A DNA stretch of 64,000 nt from Lachnospiraceae bacterium. Its GTDB lineage: Bacteria; Bacillota; Clostridia; Lachnospirales; Lachnospiraceae. Position 1 is the stretch's first letter; each line of letters starts with the position of its first letter. The position numbers and the translations under genes were made by a program. Where the stretch lies: NCBI GenBank assembly GCA_028693165.1, contig JAQUVX010000014.1, positions 34,420 through 98,419 of the forward strand, read 5' to 3'. The notes beneath the pieces are model-generated. The model did not search any database and had not been told where the DNA came from. It saw only the letters and a program-made list of their open reading frames with translations. Below are positions 16,833 through 25,290 of the stretch, in pieces.

Positions 16833-18438
16833 TGGCTTCTCCTCCCTTCCATGCGCCGGACATCGCCAGACCGAAGTTGGCATCGGAATCATCCGGTTTC
16901 AGAATGCATGCTAATTTGCCGTCCGATACGATCGCGATCCGGTCAGAGATCGAACGCAGTTCCACCAGCTCGGAGGATACGATAATGACGGTCATACCGG
17001 TCTCCCGGTTCAGCTTTGCAAGATACTCCAGAACCAGCTTCTTGGCACCGATGTCGATACCACGGGTCGGCTCGGAGACGAACAGCACTTCCGGCTCCAG
17101 TGTCAAAGCACGCGCCAGACAGACCTTCTGCTGGTTACCGCCGGAGAGACGTCCCGCCGCCTGCCGGATACCGGTACAGCGGATATCCAGGGTCTTGACC
17201 ATCTGCTCTGCGTGAACCTTCGCCGCTGCCGCATCGTACAGCTTCATCCAGGCAATTTTCTTTAAAAATTTATCGTTGGTCTGCATCGCGGAGAATACGA
17301 TATTCTGCTCAATGCTCTCATCCAGCAGAAGACCTACGCCACGACGGTCCTCCGACACAAATGCCACCTTGTGGTTCAGGGCATCACCCAGTTTGTCCAG
17401 GTTCAGCTCCTGCCCGTTGATCTTTACATGGCCGGTCGCCTTGTAAAGACCCATGATGCCGTTTGGAATACCCAGTTTTCCCTGACCTGCAAGTCCTCCG
17501 ATTCCGAAGATCTCGCCTCTGCGGATGTCCAGATCCACTCCCTTTACCCGCTCGCCAGGCATCTCTACTCTATAATCTCTTAAGCTTACGGCGATCTCAT
17601 CCTCGCTGATCACGCGGTTGTCCGGAAGGTCATCGTCAAGAAGCTTCTCGACCTTACGTCCGATCATAAGCTCTGCAATCTCTACCACATTTGTATCTTT
17701 GATTTCTTTTCGCGCGACAAACTCACCATCTCGCAGGATCGTCATGCCATCTGCAACAGCCATGACCTCATCCAGACGATGGGTGATAAAAATAATTGCG
17801 ATCCCGTGGGAAGAAATGACACGCATAGCTTCCAGCAGGCGATCCGCCTCCGATTCCGTCAAAACGGCAGTCGGCTCATCAAATACCAGAATCTTAATGC
17901 CGGTCTTGTCAAGCTCACGTGCAATCTCGATAAACTGCATGTAGCCTACCGGAAGTCCGGCTACTTTTACATACTCTTCAATCTGAAGACCAATGGTCTT
18001 CAGCGCTTTTTTCGCATCCTTTGCCATCTGCTCGAAGTCAAGAGACTCCATAGAACGGCCAAATATACGGCTTACCAGGTTCGGTGTACTGATCTCACGG
18101 CCTACTTTAATATTCTCTGTGACAGAGAATCCCGGAATCAGCATGAACTCCTGATGTACCATACCAATACCCAGCTCCATCGCCTTAAGCGGTGTATCAA
18201 TAACAACATCCTGACCATCTACCTGGATGGTTCCTTCGTAGCCACCGGTGCTGTGGATAACCGGCATACCAAATAAAATATTCATCAAGGTCGATTTTCC
18301 TGCACCGTTTTCCCCCATCAGCGCATGAATCTCACCTGGACGGATATGGAGATTAACTCCCTTTAAAACCCGGTTGCCGGAATATTCCTTGGCTATGTTG
18401 TCCATTTTCAGGACATAGGTTTCGTTCGTGTTTTCCAA
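16825..18438 (-). CDS. ABC ATPase with two nucleotide-binding domains (sugar/nucleoside type)
   Basis: 537 residues. The first domain has Walker A GENGAGKST and Walker B LVFDEPTAVLT. The second has a divergent Walker A (GIGGLAGQGKLGI), signature LSGGNQQKVCLARAL and LFVSEPTRGID. Tandem-domain ATPases of this kind serve RbsA/YufO-type importers. Translation starts at TTG 18438, eight nucleotides after AGAGG; the next Met (MDNIAKEY) would cut the first strand. A terminator-like hairpin lies between this gene and the binding-protein gene. Confidence 0.9.
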   Translation of the reverse strand: MENTNETYVLKMDNIAKEYSGNRVLKGVNLHIRPGEIHALMGENGAGKSTLMNILFGMPVIHSTGGYEGTIQVDGQDVVIDTPLKAMELGIGMVHQEFMLIPGFSVTENIKVGREISTPNLVSRIFGRSMESLDFEQMAKDAKKALKTIGLQIEEYVKVAGLPVGYMQFIEIARELDKTGIKILVFDEPTAVLTESEADRLLEAMRVISSHGIAIIFITHRLDEVMAVADGMTILRDGEFVARKEIKDTNVVEIAELMIGRKVEKLLDDDLPDNRVISEDEIAVSLRDYRVEMPGERVKGVDLDIRRGEIFGIGGLAGQGKLGIPNGIMGLYKATGHVKINGQELNLDKLGDALNHKVAFVSEDRRGVGLLLDESIEQNIVFSAMQTNDKFLKKIAWMKLYDAAAAKVHAEQMVKTLDIRCTGIRQAAGRLSGGNQQKVCLARALTLEPEVLFVSEPTRGIDIGAKKLVLEYLAKLNRETGMTVIIVSSELVELRSISDRIAIVSDGKLACILKPDDSDANFGLAMSGAWKGGEANA

Positions 18439-18496
18439 ATTAACAACCTCTTTCTATGTTTCATGTAAGCAGCCTCTGGAGGCTTAGACGGGAAAA

Positions 18497-18540
18497 GGTT
18501 TCGCCAACTGCGATCTTCGTCGACATCTGCTGGCGAAACC
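18497..18540 (-). terminator. Partial terminator between binding-protein and ATPase genes
   Basis: GGTTTCGCCA (18497-18506) pairs with TGGCGAAACC (18531-18540). On the minus strand TTTTCCC follows. It lies in the 136-nt gap after the DUF3798 gene, like the attenuator in the first ABC operon. Confidence 0.7.
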
Positions 18541-18574
18541 CGTGCCCCTAACTCAATTCAGTTTCCGTTTCAGA

Positions 18575-19792
18575 TTATTCAAAAGTGATGAAATCAGCCA
18601 TTACCAGGAAGTGGTTGTCTTTCTCGTTGCCACTGTCGTCGGTGTAGTGGTTGATGGTCATCTGTACATCGCCTGCACACTCCTGAATGGTATCTTTCAG
18701 AACTGTCTCGTCCAGAATTGCGCCATTGGTTGCGCCTTCCAGAACCTTCTTCGCGTACTCAACACCAGCCTCTACGAACAGCATGTTACATGGAACTGCC
18801 CATGTAGATACACGACCGCCCATACCAGCCTCGGTAACCTTAGCCTGTAACTGCTCCAGCATGTAATCAACGTCTGCCTCATGACCACCCATATCGATGT
18901 TCAGAGCTGCCGGGAATGCATGGAACGGAGACGGACAGCACTGTAAGCTGTAGATTGCGCCATTCTCGAATACGGAACGGATCAGCGGCTCCTGCATACC
19001 ACAGTTGGTGGTAAAGAATACGGTATCTTTGCCATATTTCTCGATCTGACGCGGAACATCCTCAAGGATGAACTGCTGAGCGCCGGTGATACCGGAATCG
19101 CCGGTCGGATCCGGAGCGGTAACGTCTACCAGCTCGATGCCGTTCTCTGCACAATATTTCTTCAGGTTCTCATGACGTGCCACGATCAGAGCATAGCTCA
19201 TATGACGCGGGAAAGAATAATGAATCATGGTCTTAGCGCCCTGCTGCTTTGCCTGAGGCGGAATCACAACGCCGCATCCTGGCTCATCAACCTGAAGTAC
19301 GATGTCTGCCTTCGGATTGATAACACCCGGGTCCTCACCAGGAGTACCGGCGATGAAGATCATGTCCGGACGGGTCTCACGTACTTTGTCGATTGCTGCT
19401 GCGGTTCCCGGAACTGCCTGACACCATACGATCGCCTTTACTTCCGGATCAGATGCCATAGCAACTGCGTTGGAAATAACGGTCTCGGTCTCGGTGGTAA
19501 AGTTATCCGGATAAGTAGAGGTCACGATCATGTCCCCGTATTTTTCCTTCATCTTGTTGGCCTGAGTGATCTCCTCATCGCCCTGAGATGCGGTACCGGT
19601 AATGATACCGATCTTGAAGTTCTCTGCTGCGGCTGCCTCTGTCTCTGCGCCGCCTGCCTGGGTCTCACCTGCTGCAGTGGTTGCTTCTGCTGCCGGTGCA
19701 GCGGTCGTTGCTGCCGGCTCTGCGCCGCGGCATCCGGTTAAGGATACTGCCATCAGTGCAGCCATAGTCAAACTGATAAAACGTTTTTTCAT
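18575..19792 (-). CDS. DUF3798 binding lipoprotein of an ABC importer
   Basis: 405 residues. Lipoprotein signal with lipobox LTGC (Cys21), an Ala/Thr/Glu-rich linker to about residue 60, then a type I periplasmic-binding fold starting FKIGIITGTASQGDEE and containing VWCQAVPGTAAAIDKV, MIFIAGTPGEDP and FFTTNCGMQEPLI. This matches the DUF3798 family as I recall it. First gene of a four-gene importer operon with a tandem ATPase and two YufPQ-like permeases. Ligand unknown; the ATPase and permease branch handles nucleosides and simple sugars. Confidence 0.85.
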   Translation of the reverse strand: MKKRFISLTMAALMAVSLTGCRGAEPAATTAAPAAEATTAAGETQAGGAETEAAAAENFKIGIITGTASQGDEEITQANKMKEKYGDMIVTSTYPDNFTTETETVISNAVAMASDPEVKAIVWCQAVPGTAAAIDKVRETRPDMIFIAGTPGEDPGVINPKADIVLQVDEPGCGVVIPPQAKQQGAKTMIHYSFPRHMSYALIVARHENLKKYCAENGIELVDVTAPDPTGDSGITGAQQFILEDVPRQIEKYGKDTVFFTTNCGMQEPLIRSVFENGAIYSLQCCPSPFHAFPAALNIDMGGHEADVDYMLEQLQAKVTEAGMGGRVSTWAVPCNMLFVEAGVEYAKKVLEGATNGAILDETVLKDTIQECAGDVQMTINHYTDDSGNEKDNHFLVMADFITFE

Positions 19793-20020
19793 GTCTTCTC
19801 CTCCTTGAACACTATAAAGTTTTTTTATTTCAATACACCCAAATGTGTATGGAAATCATGGAAATGAAACGAAAGCGGTTGGATTCTGTCAATGATCGGT
19901 AAGTAATAGTCTGGTATGTACAGGCTACCAAGGGCAGTCTGGCAATAAATAGGAACTTTGCTAAATAACTGCAAAATAAAGAATGAAATGATTATAGCAC
20001 AAAGAAGTGTCATTTGTCCA
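19793..20020 (-). promoter_or_regulatory. Promoter and ~195-nt leader of the DUF3798 operon
   Basis: Minus strand -35 TGGACA (20015-20020), 18-nt spacer, -10 TATAAT (19991-19996). Transcription would begin near 19985, leaving about 190 nt before the ATG. The leader has a small hairpin (19833-19850, ATACAC/GTGTAT) and an A-rich tract just before AAGGAGGAG. I do not recognise a known riboswitch in it. No protein frame on either strand is convincing. Confidence 0.6.
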
Positions 20021-20038
20021 GTTACTTTTGTTCGCGGT

Positions 20039-20063
20039 ACGCGGATTCTGTCAGAATCCGCGT
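20039..20063 (-). terminator. Hairpin at the end of the YdjH-like gene
   Basis: Perfect 11-bp stem ACGCGGATTCT (20039-20049) and AGAATCCGCGT (20053-20063) with a 3-nt loop. It includes the stop codon. There is no clear U-run on the minus strand, so it may act as an RNA-end stabiliser or a weak terminator. Confidence 0.5.
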
Positions 20064-20923
20064 CCGCCGCCGCCGTGTGTATGTCCTCCACCGGAGGTAT
20101 GGGTCGTACTTCTGGGACCTGAACTGTTCCCAAAACCGCCGCCAGCACCACGGTTTACTGCCTGTGCAATGAGGTTCTGAATAACAGAAGATCCTGCCAG
20201 AACATCATTTTGATTGTGATAATGAAACTGCGCTGCGGAACGGTAAGCCATCAGATAATTGGCTGCCTGACGCTGCTCCCGCTTCATCGCATACTCTTTG
20301 CGGACATTGAGGCAGGCTCCGGCTCCGCAGAATGCAGACACCGCAAACGCCAGCAGCACTTCATACCACCGTATGCTACGATACCGGCTGATCTTGCCGG
20401 TCTCCCTGTCATAGTTGTATTGTCCGTTTGGAATCCCTTTTTGATAAAACGCCTGAACTTCCCCGATCATGGAGCCGGCCGCACCGCTGTAATCCAACTG
20501 CTGCATATAAGGAATCGCCTGATCCATCATCGTATCAATGCGGTCATCCGTCAGAAAACGGATCATGGCCCCTTCGGTCGATACATAGAGCTGGCGGTTG
20601 TCCATATCGATAAGCAGCAGCGCGCCACTGTGATCCGAACCCGATCCAAAGCTGCCGTTTTCATAATATGCATCTGCATACTCCTCCGAAGAGTAACCGC
20701 CGGTATCCTCCGTGGTAACCAGCACGAGATCCATATTCATCTCTGTGCGCAGCTCCTGGATACGCGTCTCCAGCGACTGGGTCTGGTCGCTGCTCAAAAG
20801 CCCGGCCTCATCAAACACGCGCTGTTCTCCCGCCTCGCTCCTTACGGTCAGGGGCAGGATAAGCAGAGCCGTCAGAAGACACAAAACACAAAAAAAGAAT
20901 ACTCTGTCCTTTCGTCTCATCAT
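20051..20923 (-). CDS. TPM-domain membrane protein (YdjH/YgcG-like)
   Basis: 290 residues: signal peptide or anchor (about 8-28), a TPM domain (about 33-165; VFDEAGLLSSDQTQSLETRI, LVLVTTEDTGGYSSEEYADA), a membrane helix near 185-205, then a cytoplasmic tail ending in a Gly/His-rich stretch (SGGGHTHGGGGRGF). The Gly-rich terminus is typical of the family. Its start overlaps the zinc-ribbon gene by 4 nt. Bacillus subtilis YdjH works with YdjG and YdjI in PspA-linked envelope stress; the same trio is here. Confidence 0.82.
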   Translation of the reverse strand: MMRRKDRVFFFCVLCLLTALLILPLTVRSEAGEQRVFDEAGLLSSDQTQSLETRIQELRTEMNMDLVLVTTEDTGGYSSEEYADAYYENGSFGSGSDHSGALLLIDMDNRQLYVSTEGAMIRFLTDDRIDTMMDQAIPYMQQLDYSGAAGSMIGEVQAFYQKGIPNGQYNYDRETGKISRYRSIRWYEVLLAFAVSAFCGAGACLNVRKEYAMKREQRQAANYLMAYRSAAQFHYHNQNDVLAGSSVIQNLIAQAVNRGAGGGFGNSSGPRSTTHTSGGGHTHGGGGRGF

Positions 20924-22038
20924 AAGAAATACCCCACAATCATCAGAATCACGAATAAGGGTGCAAAAATCGAGGCAAACAGCAGCAGAAGTCTGGTCTG
21001 GTCAACCGGAAGCTCGCCGCAGATCTTTCCGGTCTGCCCGTTGCAGGCGAAATAATAGATCTTATCCTGCTTCGGGTCCTTGTAGGTCAGCGTCCACACC
21101 GGCATCAGGGCATAATCCCATTTCTCATCTTTCAAATCCATGGTCTGCTCGCGCACCGTGACTGCGTCATAGCCGGCCACCTCGCTTTTAAGCGCCTCTT
21201 CGGCAAAGCCCCTGACCTCCTGCTGTACCTCATCCTGAAATTTGGCTTCCTCCAGATCCCGCTTCTCCGCCACGAAGCCCGAAAGATAGCCCATATGAAA
21301 CGGCTGAAGCTTCTCCATCTCGAATGGGAGCACGCCCTCCACCAGCTTTCGATTCGCTTTCGACAGGGCGTTGCGCGTCACATGGTCAACCTTCATGGTT
21401 CCCTCGCGGCTCACGTCATACTTGTCCGTCTGGGTATAGCGGGTATTGCCCGTGACCCAGTCTTTATGCTTCACGCCCTCCGCATCCATCCTGCCGTCCA
21501 CCTGACAGCTGTACAACCAGTACGGGAAATATACGCCCGTCATCTTGTCGATCTGGTCTTTGCTGTAAAATGCTTTTGGAATATAACGTTTCTTCCCGAT
21601 CCACTGTTCAAAAATCTTCAGCGCCTTGTCCCTGTCGATCGCAAACGGGATGGCGTATTTCGGAAGGTATCCGCCCTCCATCTTGCCTTCCAGCACCACC
21701 GGATTGTGGCAGTAGTAACAGAACGTCGCCGTCGTGCTCTCATCGGTCACGATCTCGGCGCCGCAGTTCGGGCAGTTGTAAAGCACCGGATTTCCGTCCG
21801 TGCCCTTCGCCATATCCGCGGTCACGCCCGCCGGATTGCCGTCATTTGCCCCCAGATCCTTGGCCTGGGCCACACCCGGCGTCTCACCTTTGGGTCCGGT
21901 CTCCTCCTGCCTGGTCATCTCCTCCAGCTGCTCCTGTGTAAATTCGGAAAGGCAGTATTCACAGCGGTATTTCTGCGATTCCGGGTGGAACCGCAGATCG
22001 CCGCCGCAATTTGGACATTTGTATGTAATAACAGCCAT
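20920..22038 (-). CDS. Zinc-ribbon membrane protein (YdjG-like)
   Basis: 372 residues. Two zinc ribbons: CPNCGG...CEYC near 8-32 and CPNCGAEI...CYYCHNPV near 93-116. A conserved soluble body follows (YAIPFAIDRDKALKIFEQWI, YFPYWLYSCQVDG) and one C-terminal membrane helix (LLLLFASIFAPLFVILMIVG). This is the tail-anchored YdjG type. It sits between the SPFH gene (12 nt upstream) and the TPM gene (4-nt overlap). Confidence 0.82.
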   Translation of the reverse strand: MAVITYKCPNCGGDLRFHPESQKYRCEYCLSEFTQEQLEEMTRQEETGPKGETPGVAQAKDLGANDGNPAGVTADMAKGTDGNPVLYNCPNCGAEIVTDESTTATFCYYCHNPVVLEGKMEGGYLPKYAIPFAIDRDKALKIFEQWIGKKRYIPKAFYSKDQIDKMTGVYFPYWLYSCQVDGRMDAEGVKHKDWVTGNTRYTQTDKYDVSREGTMKVDHVTRNALSKANRKLVEGVLPFEMEKLQPFHMGYLSGFVAEKRDLEEAKFQDEVQQEVRGFAEEALKSEVAGYDAVTVREQTMDLKDEKWDYALMPVWTLTYKDPKQDKIYYFACNGQTGKICGELPVDQTRLLLLFASIFAPLFVILMIVGYFL

Positions 22039-22050
22039 AGTCCCTCCTGA

Positions 22051-23319
22051 TTAGCTCCTCGGCTTACCACACTCGCTGCAGAATTTGCCGGTGTTCGCAG
22101 TTCCGCAGGAACAGATCCACGGGCCGTCTGCCGGTCTCGGACTTCCACATTCGCTGCAGAATTTGCCCGTGTTGACTGCGCCGCACTTGCACGTCCAGCC
22201 GGCTGGAGCTGCCGCCTGTGCAGGGGCCGCTGGGGCCGCCGTCTGCGCTGCCGCCGGAGCTGCCTGCTGTGTCTGAGCCGCCGGGGCTGCCTGCTGTGCC
22301 GCTGCTGCTGTCTGTGCCGCCTGCTGATTCATCTGCATCTGCTGCATATTTGCCGCGGACGCTGCTCCCATGAAACCGCCGCCCGCATTCATACCGGCTG
22401 CCATACCCATGAAGCCTGCCATCGCGCCGCCCGCGTTGGAGCCTGCTGCCTCCATGCCGCGTGCCATCGCGCCCTGCACATAGCCCTCGCGGATACTCGG
22501 GTCGCCCAGCATCGCACCCTGGTTGCGCATATTGATCAGCTTCTGGGACTCCTCATCATAGGAAATGCTTGCAAGGCCTACGTTCATGACCTCAAATCCG
22601 CGATCCTTCTTCCAGGTGTCGTCCAGCACCTCTGCCATGTGTTTGCTGAGTACGGTTCCCTTCGATGCCACGAAGGAGATTCGCTCGCCCTCCGCCGACA
22701 TCTGGTTGACCGCCGCCTGAAGTCCTTCGAGGAATTCATCCATGTACTGCTCATTGATGGAATCAATGTCCACGTGCGTCGCATTCTTCGCAATTACCTG
22801 CTCATAGAACAGAAGCGGGTCCGTCACCTTGATGGAATAAGCGCCATGTGCCCGCAAAAACAGCTCTGCGTTGTAGAAGCTGTCAAAGTAATTGACCGGA
22901 TTGCGCGTACCGAACTTGATTCCTTTGATCTCCTGCAAGTTAACATAAAATACCTTCTGTGCCGTCGGTGTAGCTCCGCCATATTTCACACGACTGAAGG
23001 TCTCCTTCAGCGTATCCTTAAACTGCCCGTTAAACAGAGACGGCAGAGAAGAATTGTCCACGGTATAGTAGCCCTCTTCTGCGGTGTAGTCTACGACCTT
23101 GCCGCCATCCACAACCATCATAAACTGGTTCGGATACACATGAATCACAGAACCATTTGAAACCGTATTCTCTGTTCCCTTCGTGTTCGATCCCTTTCGG
23201 ATCTTCACGCCGCCGGCAAAGACGGTCTGGTCGCCCATATCATCTGCCTCAAATACTTCCAGCCACTGATCTGCCAGAGACCCGCCCACGGCGGTTGTCA
23301 CTGCTTTTATGATACCCAT
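22051..23319 (-). CDS. SPFH/Band-7 protein with C-terminal zinc ribbons (YdjI-like)
   Basis: 422 residues. The N-terminal SPFH domain (about 1-270) has the YdjI/'virion core protein' pattern (MGIIKAVTTAVGGSLADQWL, GTRNPVNYFDSFYNAELFLR). A Gln/Ala/Pro-rich linker (about 315-370) leads to two short zinc ribbons (CKCGAVNTGKFCSECG and CSCGTANTGKFCSECG). First gene of the three-gene set; no signal peptide, so it probably lies at the inner face of the membrane. ATG 23319 follows a GGAGG. Confidence 0.88.
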   Translation of the reverse strand: MGIIKAVTTAVGGSLADQWLEVFEADDMGDQTVFAGGVKIRKGSNTKGTENTVSNGSVIHVYPNQFMMVVDGGKVVDYTAEEGYYTVDNSSLPSLFNGQFKDTLKETFSRVKYGGATPTAQKVFYVNLQEIKGIKFGTRNPVNYFDSFYNAELFLRAHGAYSIKVTDPLLFYEQVIAKNATHVDIDSINEQYMDEFLEGLQAAVNQMSAEGERISFVASKGTVLSKHMAEVLDDTWKKDRGFEVMNVGLASISYDEESQKLINMRNQGAMLGDPSIREGYVQGAMARGMEAAGSNAGGAMAGFMGMAAGMNAGGGFMGAASAANMQQMQMNQQAAQTAAAAQQAAPAAQTQQAAPAAAQTAAPAAPAQAAAPAGWTCKCGAVNTGKFCSECGSPRPADGPWICSCGTANTGKFCSECGKPRS

Positions 23320-23407
23320 AGTATATCCTCCTTAATTTGCTGTGCTGCGTTGCATTGCATTGTGTCGTATCTTTCCGGCAAGTTTAGCCATAATGACTCA
23401 TGCCTCT

Positions 23408-23436
23408 AGTATAGCGCAATTTCAAGCTGATGCCAA
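23408..23436 (-). promoter_or_regulatory. Promoter of the YdjIGH-like operon
   Basis: Minus strand -35 TTGGCA (23431-23436), 17-nt spacer, -10 TATACT (23408-23413). It is a sigma-A type sequence about 80 nt before the start codon. It begins just inside the 34-bp gap after the ABC permease gene. Confidence 0.6.
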
Positions 23437-23441
23437 TGGAT

Positions 23442-24350
23442 TTACCTGCGCTTTTTCCCTGTATTTTTACTCATGGAGACCGCCTGAATGGCTGCCCAGA
23501 GGAAAACCGCAGCAAGCGCAAGCTGAAGCAGGATGCTGATCAGCACCCACTGTGACGCGATCAGGGTCTGCTCGTGATGGCCGAACCAGGTCGTCACACT
23601 GGCAATAGCCTGTTCCCGCCCCGTCAAACGCGTGATTGTCATCAGAAAATTGACCGTCGGATTCAGCAAAAGCAGATACAGACAGTTGCCGGATGTGGCA
23701 TAGCTGGCAATCTGCCCGATGGAAGCCAGATTACCGTCCGTGTGAACGCCGCTCATATAATAGGCGAACTGGTTGACGCCAAAGGTTCCCAGCACCACAA
23801 GTCCCAGAATCCCGTAAGCCACAACCGTCGACATCGTCGTCTTTCCAAAGAATGCCGAACAGCAGATTCCGATGCTGCCCGCAAACAGCGCCGCGGCCAT
23901 ATAGCAGAGCAGCATCAGCGCAATGTCCCGCAGCGTGACTCCGCCATATACAAACACCATGGCGATGATCGGAAAACTGGAAATAATCATCAGAGCCATG
24001 GTACTCAGGGAAGCCGCCATCTTGCCCAGCACGATCTCCGCCGGCTTCATCTTTGTCGTCAGCATAAGATCCAGGGTCTGACGCTCCCGTTCCCCGCTGA
24101 TACTCCCCGCCGTGATCGCCGGCATGAAGAAGATCAGCATAACGAATTCCAGCGCCGCCACAAACAGATACAGATCCAGAAAACTGGTGTACTGGATCTC
24201 TGCCGTCAGGCGCACCTGTGCCAGCGTGGAATACATATTCAGCAGCGCCACCAGCGCCAGAATGCCATTGAATACCAGGAGCATCAGCGCCAGCCGAAAG
24301 CTTCGGGCGCTGACCATGACCTCCCGCTTATAGACCGGATTCATCCTCAT
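23442..24350 (-). CDS. ABC-2 type exporter permease
   Basis: 302 residues from ATG 24350 (GGGTGGTG upstream), or 300 from ATG 24344 (MNPVYKRE, a typical family start); the frame upstream of that is unrelated. Six hydrophobic segments; the ABC2_membrane hallmark SISGERERQTLDLMLTTKMKPAEIVLGK lies between helices 2 and 3. Overlaps the ATPase gene by 23 nt. Last gene of an operon with a two-component system, a large secreted/membrane protein and the ATPase; export substrate unknown. Confidence 0.85.
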   Translation of the reverse strand: MRMNPVYKREVMVSARSFRLALMLLVFNGILALVALLNMYSTLAQVRLTAEIQYTSFLDLYLFVAALEFVMLIFFMPAITAGSISGERERQTLDLMLTTKMKPAEIVLGKMAASLSTMALMIISSFPIIAMVFVYGGVTLRDIALMLLCYMAAALFAGSIGICCSAFFGKTTMSTVVAYGILGLVVLGTFGVNQFAYYMSGVHTDGNLASIGQIASYATSGNCLYLLLLNPTVNFLMTITRLTGREQAIASVTTWFGHHEQTLIASQWVLISILLQLALAAVFLWAAIQAVSMSKNTGKKRR

Positions 24351-25290
24351 AGGACAACACCACCCTTTCTTCTTTGTGATTGGTGATCTGCATGAAAATC
24401 GCTTCCAGATTGCCCGGCTCCCGGACGAATCCGCGCACCGGTACCCCCGCGCCAACCAACTGTGCCAAAAGCTCACTCTCCTGCTTTGCATTTCCGGTAA
24501 AGCCCACCATGATACTGTCGTCCTTGACCGTGATGGTCTGCACCAGCCTATGTTCCTTTAAAAGCTTCATTGCCGCCGTCTTATCCCCGAAAATCGTGAT
24601 AATGACCGGCTTTGAGGTGTGAATCCGGTCTGTGATCTCCGCGATGCTGCCGCTTACAATCAGCCTGCCTGCATCGATGATTCCAATGTCTGTACAGAGC
24701 TCGGAAAGCTCGGATAAAATATGGGAGCTGATCAGGATCGTCTTGCCCTGCTCATGCAGCTCCTGCACGGTATCCCGAAATTCCAGCCGTGTCCGCGGAT
24801 CGAGTCCCGATGTCGGTTCGTCCATGATCAGCAGCGAGGGGTCGTGGATCAGCGCCCGCGCCAGGCAAAGCCGCTGCTTCATGCCGCGTGACAGCCCGTC
24901 CACAAAGAAATCCTCCTTATCGCCCAATCCCACCTGATCCAGCAGAATCTGAAAACGCTTGCGCGCCTTCAACCCCTCCAGGCCGTAGCAGGAGGCAAAG
25001 AATTCCATATATTCCCAAACCTTCAGATTGTCATAGACGCCAAAGTAATCCGGCACATAGCCGATCTTCTCTTTCAGCCGATACGGCTCCGTCAGCGCAT
25101 CAATCCCGTCGATCTCCACACGGCCCACATCCGGCAGCAAAAGTCCCGTCATAATCTTGATCGTGGTCGTCTTCCCTGCGCCGTTTGGCCCGACAAAGCC
25201 GTACAGACTTCCATCGGCAATCTCCATATCCAGACCGTCCAGGGCATGATAATTTCCATATGTTTTTCGCAGATTCTGAATCTTAAGCAT
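24328..25290 (-). CDS. ABC-2 type exporter ATPase
   Basis: 320 residues. Walker A GPNGAGKTT near 35-43, Q-loop YVPDYFGVYDNL, signature LSRGMKQRLCLARAL, Walker B LLIMDEPTSGLDPR, H-loop ISSHIL, then a C-terminal regulatory tail. CcmA/NatA-like. Its ATG overlaps the stop of the upstream gene as TAATG and its 3' end overlaps the permease gene, so the three are translationally coupled. Confidence 0.92.
   Translation of the reverse strand: MLKIQNLRKTYGNYHALDGLDMEIADGSLYGFVGPNGAGKTTTIKIMTGLLLPDVGRVEIDGIDALTEPYRLKEKIGYVPDYFGVYDNLKVWEYMEFFASCYGLEGLKARKRFQILLDQVGLGDKEDFFVDGLSRGMKQRLCLARALIHDPSLLIMDEPTSGLDPRTRLEFRDTVQELHEQGKTILISSHILSELSELCTDIGIIDAGRLIVSGSIAEITDRIHTSKPVIITIFGDKTAAMKLLKEHRLVQTITVKDDSIMVGFTGNAKQESELLAQLVGAGVPVRGFVREPGNLEAIFMQITNHKEERVVLSYEDESGL

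Noticed and set aside
19825-20151. 108-codon minus-strand frame in the DUF3798 leader
   Set aside because: It runs across the end of the YdjH-like gene in another frame, has no ribosome binding site and no family features.
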